Assembly (NCBI GenBank): GCA_040399685.1
Contig: JBBART010000024.1
Span: forward strand, 16,262-80,261
Reading direction: 5' to 3'
DNA from: CAIQQQ01 sp040399685
GTDB lineage: Bacteria > Pseudomonadota > Alphaproteobacteria > Acetobacterales > Acetobacteraceae
Length of the DNA stretch: 64,000 nt
Below the pieces are notes generated by a model, which was not told the DNA's origin, ran no database searches, and was given only the letters and a program-made list of their open reading frames with translations. Both the position numbers and the translations under genes were made by a program. Below, one piece after another: positions 61,876 to 64,000 of the stretch (position 1 is its first letter; every line of letters starts with the position of its first letter).

Positions 61876-63991
61876 ATGGCGAGTGCAAAGAAGTCTGGCC
61901 GGCGCATTTTTCTCGCTGGCTCCGTCGCCGCATGTGCGCTGTCTTATGGCACACCGGCAAGCGCCGCCATGCCTGCTGCCCCCATCCAAAGCTTCGTGCT
62001 CGCCAACTGGAAACCCGCCGCCAGCAGCCCCGGCTTCGCGCGGCAGGGCGTGGTCTTCAAAAAAGGCGATCTGCCAGCCGGCTTCAGCCTGCAACTCCGC
62101 CGCAAGGGCGCCCCCATCGCCGCCCAGTTCGACGGGCGCGTCACCTGGTCGGACGGTTCGTTGAAATTTGCCGTCATGCATCTGCGCGACGCCCCGTTCG
62201 CCGCGGCCGAAAGCCGAACCTATGAGCTGTGGGCCAAACCTGGCGCCTTCGACAACACCGCCACCCACGCGCTGATCGACATCACCAGCCGGCACCGCTT
62301 CCTCATCCAGTTCACCAGCCTCACCGAGGCGATGGACGACAAAACCCGGCGCTCGGTCGGCTCGGGCAATTTCTTCGCCGATTTTGCAGCCCACATGGCC
62401 CACCCCACCCGCGTGGAGGCGCATCACGCAGGTGCTGTCTGCAATGGCTGGACCGGCTGGGGCATGGCGGTGGACGGCATCGGCGAGGCGCCGGACCCGC
62501 ATTTGAAAACCAACTGGCACGCCGACATCTGGAAAAACGCCGACGGCTCGATCCACGCCATCGAAATCGCTGCCGTCGTCGCGCAGGATTGGTGGTCCGT
62601 CCCCGACAAGCGGATGCGCCGCTACGACGCCATGCTGCGCGACGCCAACACCGGCCTGGCCCTCTATCGTGGCGTCGAACACCCCTACAAAAGCCAATGG
62701 ATCACCTGCCAGAACACCGCCGACAACAATCGCGGCCGCAGGCATTGGATCGGCGGCGCGTGCCCCACGCTCACCTACATCCCAAGCAAGGCCGCCTGGG
62801 TGGCCTCGGGCCTGGTGCCGCCACTGAACCTGGCCAGCAAGCCCGCCGCCTACGCCGCCATCAGCCGTGGCGGAGCCGCCTACACCCCCTGCGGCAGCCA
62901 GAGCCACCGCCCCAACATCGACGGGTCCGGCGCCTATGAAGGCCGTGGTGTGCTGACCAACCCCGACTGCATCGCCTTCATGCGCCAAACGGCCGACGAC
63001 GTGGCCGCCGCCCGCATCAACGCCCATGCCGGCCTGCACGTGTTCCTGCATTACCGCTCGGACCGCACCCACATCCGCCCCGGCGATTCAGCTCCAGATA
63101 TCGCCAACACGCCGATCAGCATGATCATGGGCATCAGCCGTGGCGCGGTGCCCTCCTACGACTTCACCGCCGACGGCATGCCCATCCCGGTCCATGCCTA
63201 TGCCGATGGTCGCACCACGCCAGCTGGCAAGGACAACTACGCCTGGCCCGGCGACAATGGCGGCGTCTGGAGCGTCACCACCGGCGATGCCTCGCACGCT
63301 GTCAACTACAGTTATTTCATGTATCTGATGGAGGGCGAGCGCTACCACCTGGAGGCCTGCCTCGACCTCGCCACCAATCTGGTCCACCAGGGCATCGACA
63401 ACCTCTATTCCAACCGCCCGCAAAACCCGGTTGCCCGCGACGGCCTCGGCCGCGCCACCCACGCGCCGGACACGGTGTATGACGCCGTCGCCGGCCTCAA
63501 CGGCCAGGAGCGCTCGGCCGGCTGGGCGTTGGTGGTGCTCGGAAGTGCGGCCGGCATCGTGCCGGACAGGCACGTGGCCGCACGGTTCATCAAGCGCCTG
63601 AACCAGCAGCAGGCCATCTACCTGCGCGACATACTGGCCACCCTGCCAGCCGACGCCAAGGCCGCCGGCATCAAGCCCGTTCACCGACGCGCTGGGCCTG
63701 TCATCGCCCTGGATGGGCGCGTTCAACGTGATGGGCGGCTATCACAACTGGCATGTCACCGAGATGCCGGAAGCCCGCGCCTGGGCCGAATTCACAGCCA
63801 ATGTGTCCATCGGCATGGTCGAGAGCCATCTCTATAAAACCATGGCCTACCGCATCGCCTCAAAACGGCGCACCGAGCCATACGACGCCGTCACCAACCG
63901 GTATCTGCCGCGCGCCCAGTGCCGCATCATGGTGGCCGAGAACAACACCGGTGCAAAACAGCGTGCAAAACTTTCCAGATTCCAGGGGTAA
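61876..63991 (+). pseudogene. Tat-exported protein gene, frameshifted near the 3' end
   Basis: Product about 700 residues if read through. The signal peptide has a twin-arginine motif (KKSGRRIFLAG, Arg9-Arg10) and ends near PASA. The N-terminal domain (GVVFKKGDLPAGF, then WSDGSLKFAVMHLRD) resembles the RIFT-barrel of PcRGLX/YetA-like exo-rhamnogalacturonan lyases; this is a weak match by eye. The first frame stops at 63837, but the family-like sequence (GLSSPWMGAFNVMGGYHNWH and onwards) continues in the next frame to 63991. One extra base lies between about 63675 and 63681. Pseudogene or sequence error. Confidence 0.78.
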
Positions 63992-64000
63992 ACAGCGTCC

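Noticed and set aside
1..64000. CRISPR arrays, tRNA or rRNA genes
   Set aside because: No regularly spaced repeats and no cloverleaf-like or rRNA segments were found by reading both strands.

Overview
The window reads as chromosomal DNA of a GC-rich alphaproteobacterium. The best guess is a member of Rhodospirillales or Acetobacteraceae. The grounds are purB-purC-purS-purQ-purL running into bolA and a CGFS glutaredoxin, trxB followed by a LysR gene that starts MDWDKLRVFHAVAEAG, a DUF1491 gene, an asparaginase of the Rhizobium etli type, an ATP-grasp/alpha-E pair, and OmpA proteins that mature near QPVSGLY. This assignment is inference from gene content. No rRNA, tRNA or CRISPR array was seen.

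Layout, left to right. 1-9.6 kb: the 5' part of an alkaline phosphatase (cut by the left edge), a DUF1127 gene divergent from a LysR regulator, a second LysR gene downstream of trxB, an AsnC regulator, a membrane glycosyltransferase, a serine/threonine dehydratase, and motB-motA in reversed order. 9.7-16 kb: two coupled genes of unknown function (about 410 codons each), enoyl-CoA hydratase, AlkA, and a two-component system. 15.9-17.0 kb: an IS630-type element that splits a dispersed AT-rich hairpin repeat. 17-25 kb: acyltransferase, rpsD, asparaginase, a DUF3096 peptide, a peptide-binding protein, prfC, an AIM24 protein and a cupin. 25.3-31.3 kb: grxD, bolA and the purine run, all on the minus strand. 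31-36 kb: a TerC-type membrane protein, radC, a thioesterase, map, an orphan modA and a 2-hydroxyacid dehydrogenase. 36-46 kb: a secreted trypsin-like protease, a class A penicillin-binding protein, a carbamoylase plus diaminopropionate ammonia-lyase pair, aat overlapped by two secreted paralogues, msrQ, a glycosyltransferase-like protein and DUF1345. 46.7-54.7 kb: an M81-family protein with a changed metal site, YeiH, a mannose-1-phosphate guanylyltransferase, an M20 amidohydrolase, a frameshifted ketopantoate-reductase-like gene, and several small genes. 54.8-64 kb: two tandem OmpA-family porins, a lipoprotein, the ATP-grasp/alpha-E pair, a CBS-BON protein with a FixK/FNR-like box, and a Tat-exported protein gene with a frameshift.

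Within operons, start and stop codons often overlap (ATGA or GTGA) at motB-motA, the two unknown genes, the sensor kinase, purC-purS, map-thioesterase, aat and its secreted followers, M20-panE, and ATP-grasp/alpha-E. Convergent gene pairs are separated by strong hairpins. Some of these hairpins belong to a dispersed 35-40 nt repeat family.

The least explained parts are the unknown pair at 9.7-12.1 kb, the two secreted paralogues coupled to aat, the M81 protein lacking the usual metal ligands, and the AT-rich repeat family with its IS insertion. Two genes carry single-base frameshifts, so either real decay or assembly errors must be kept in mind.
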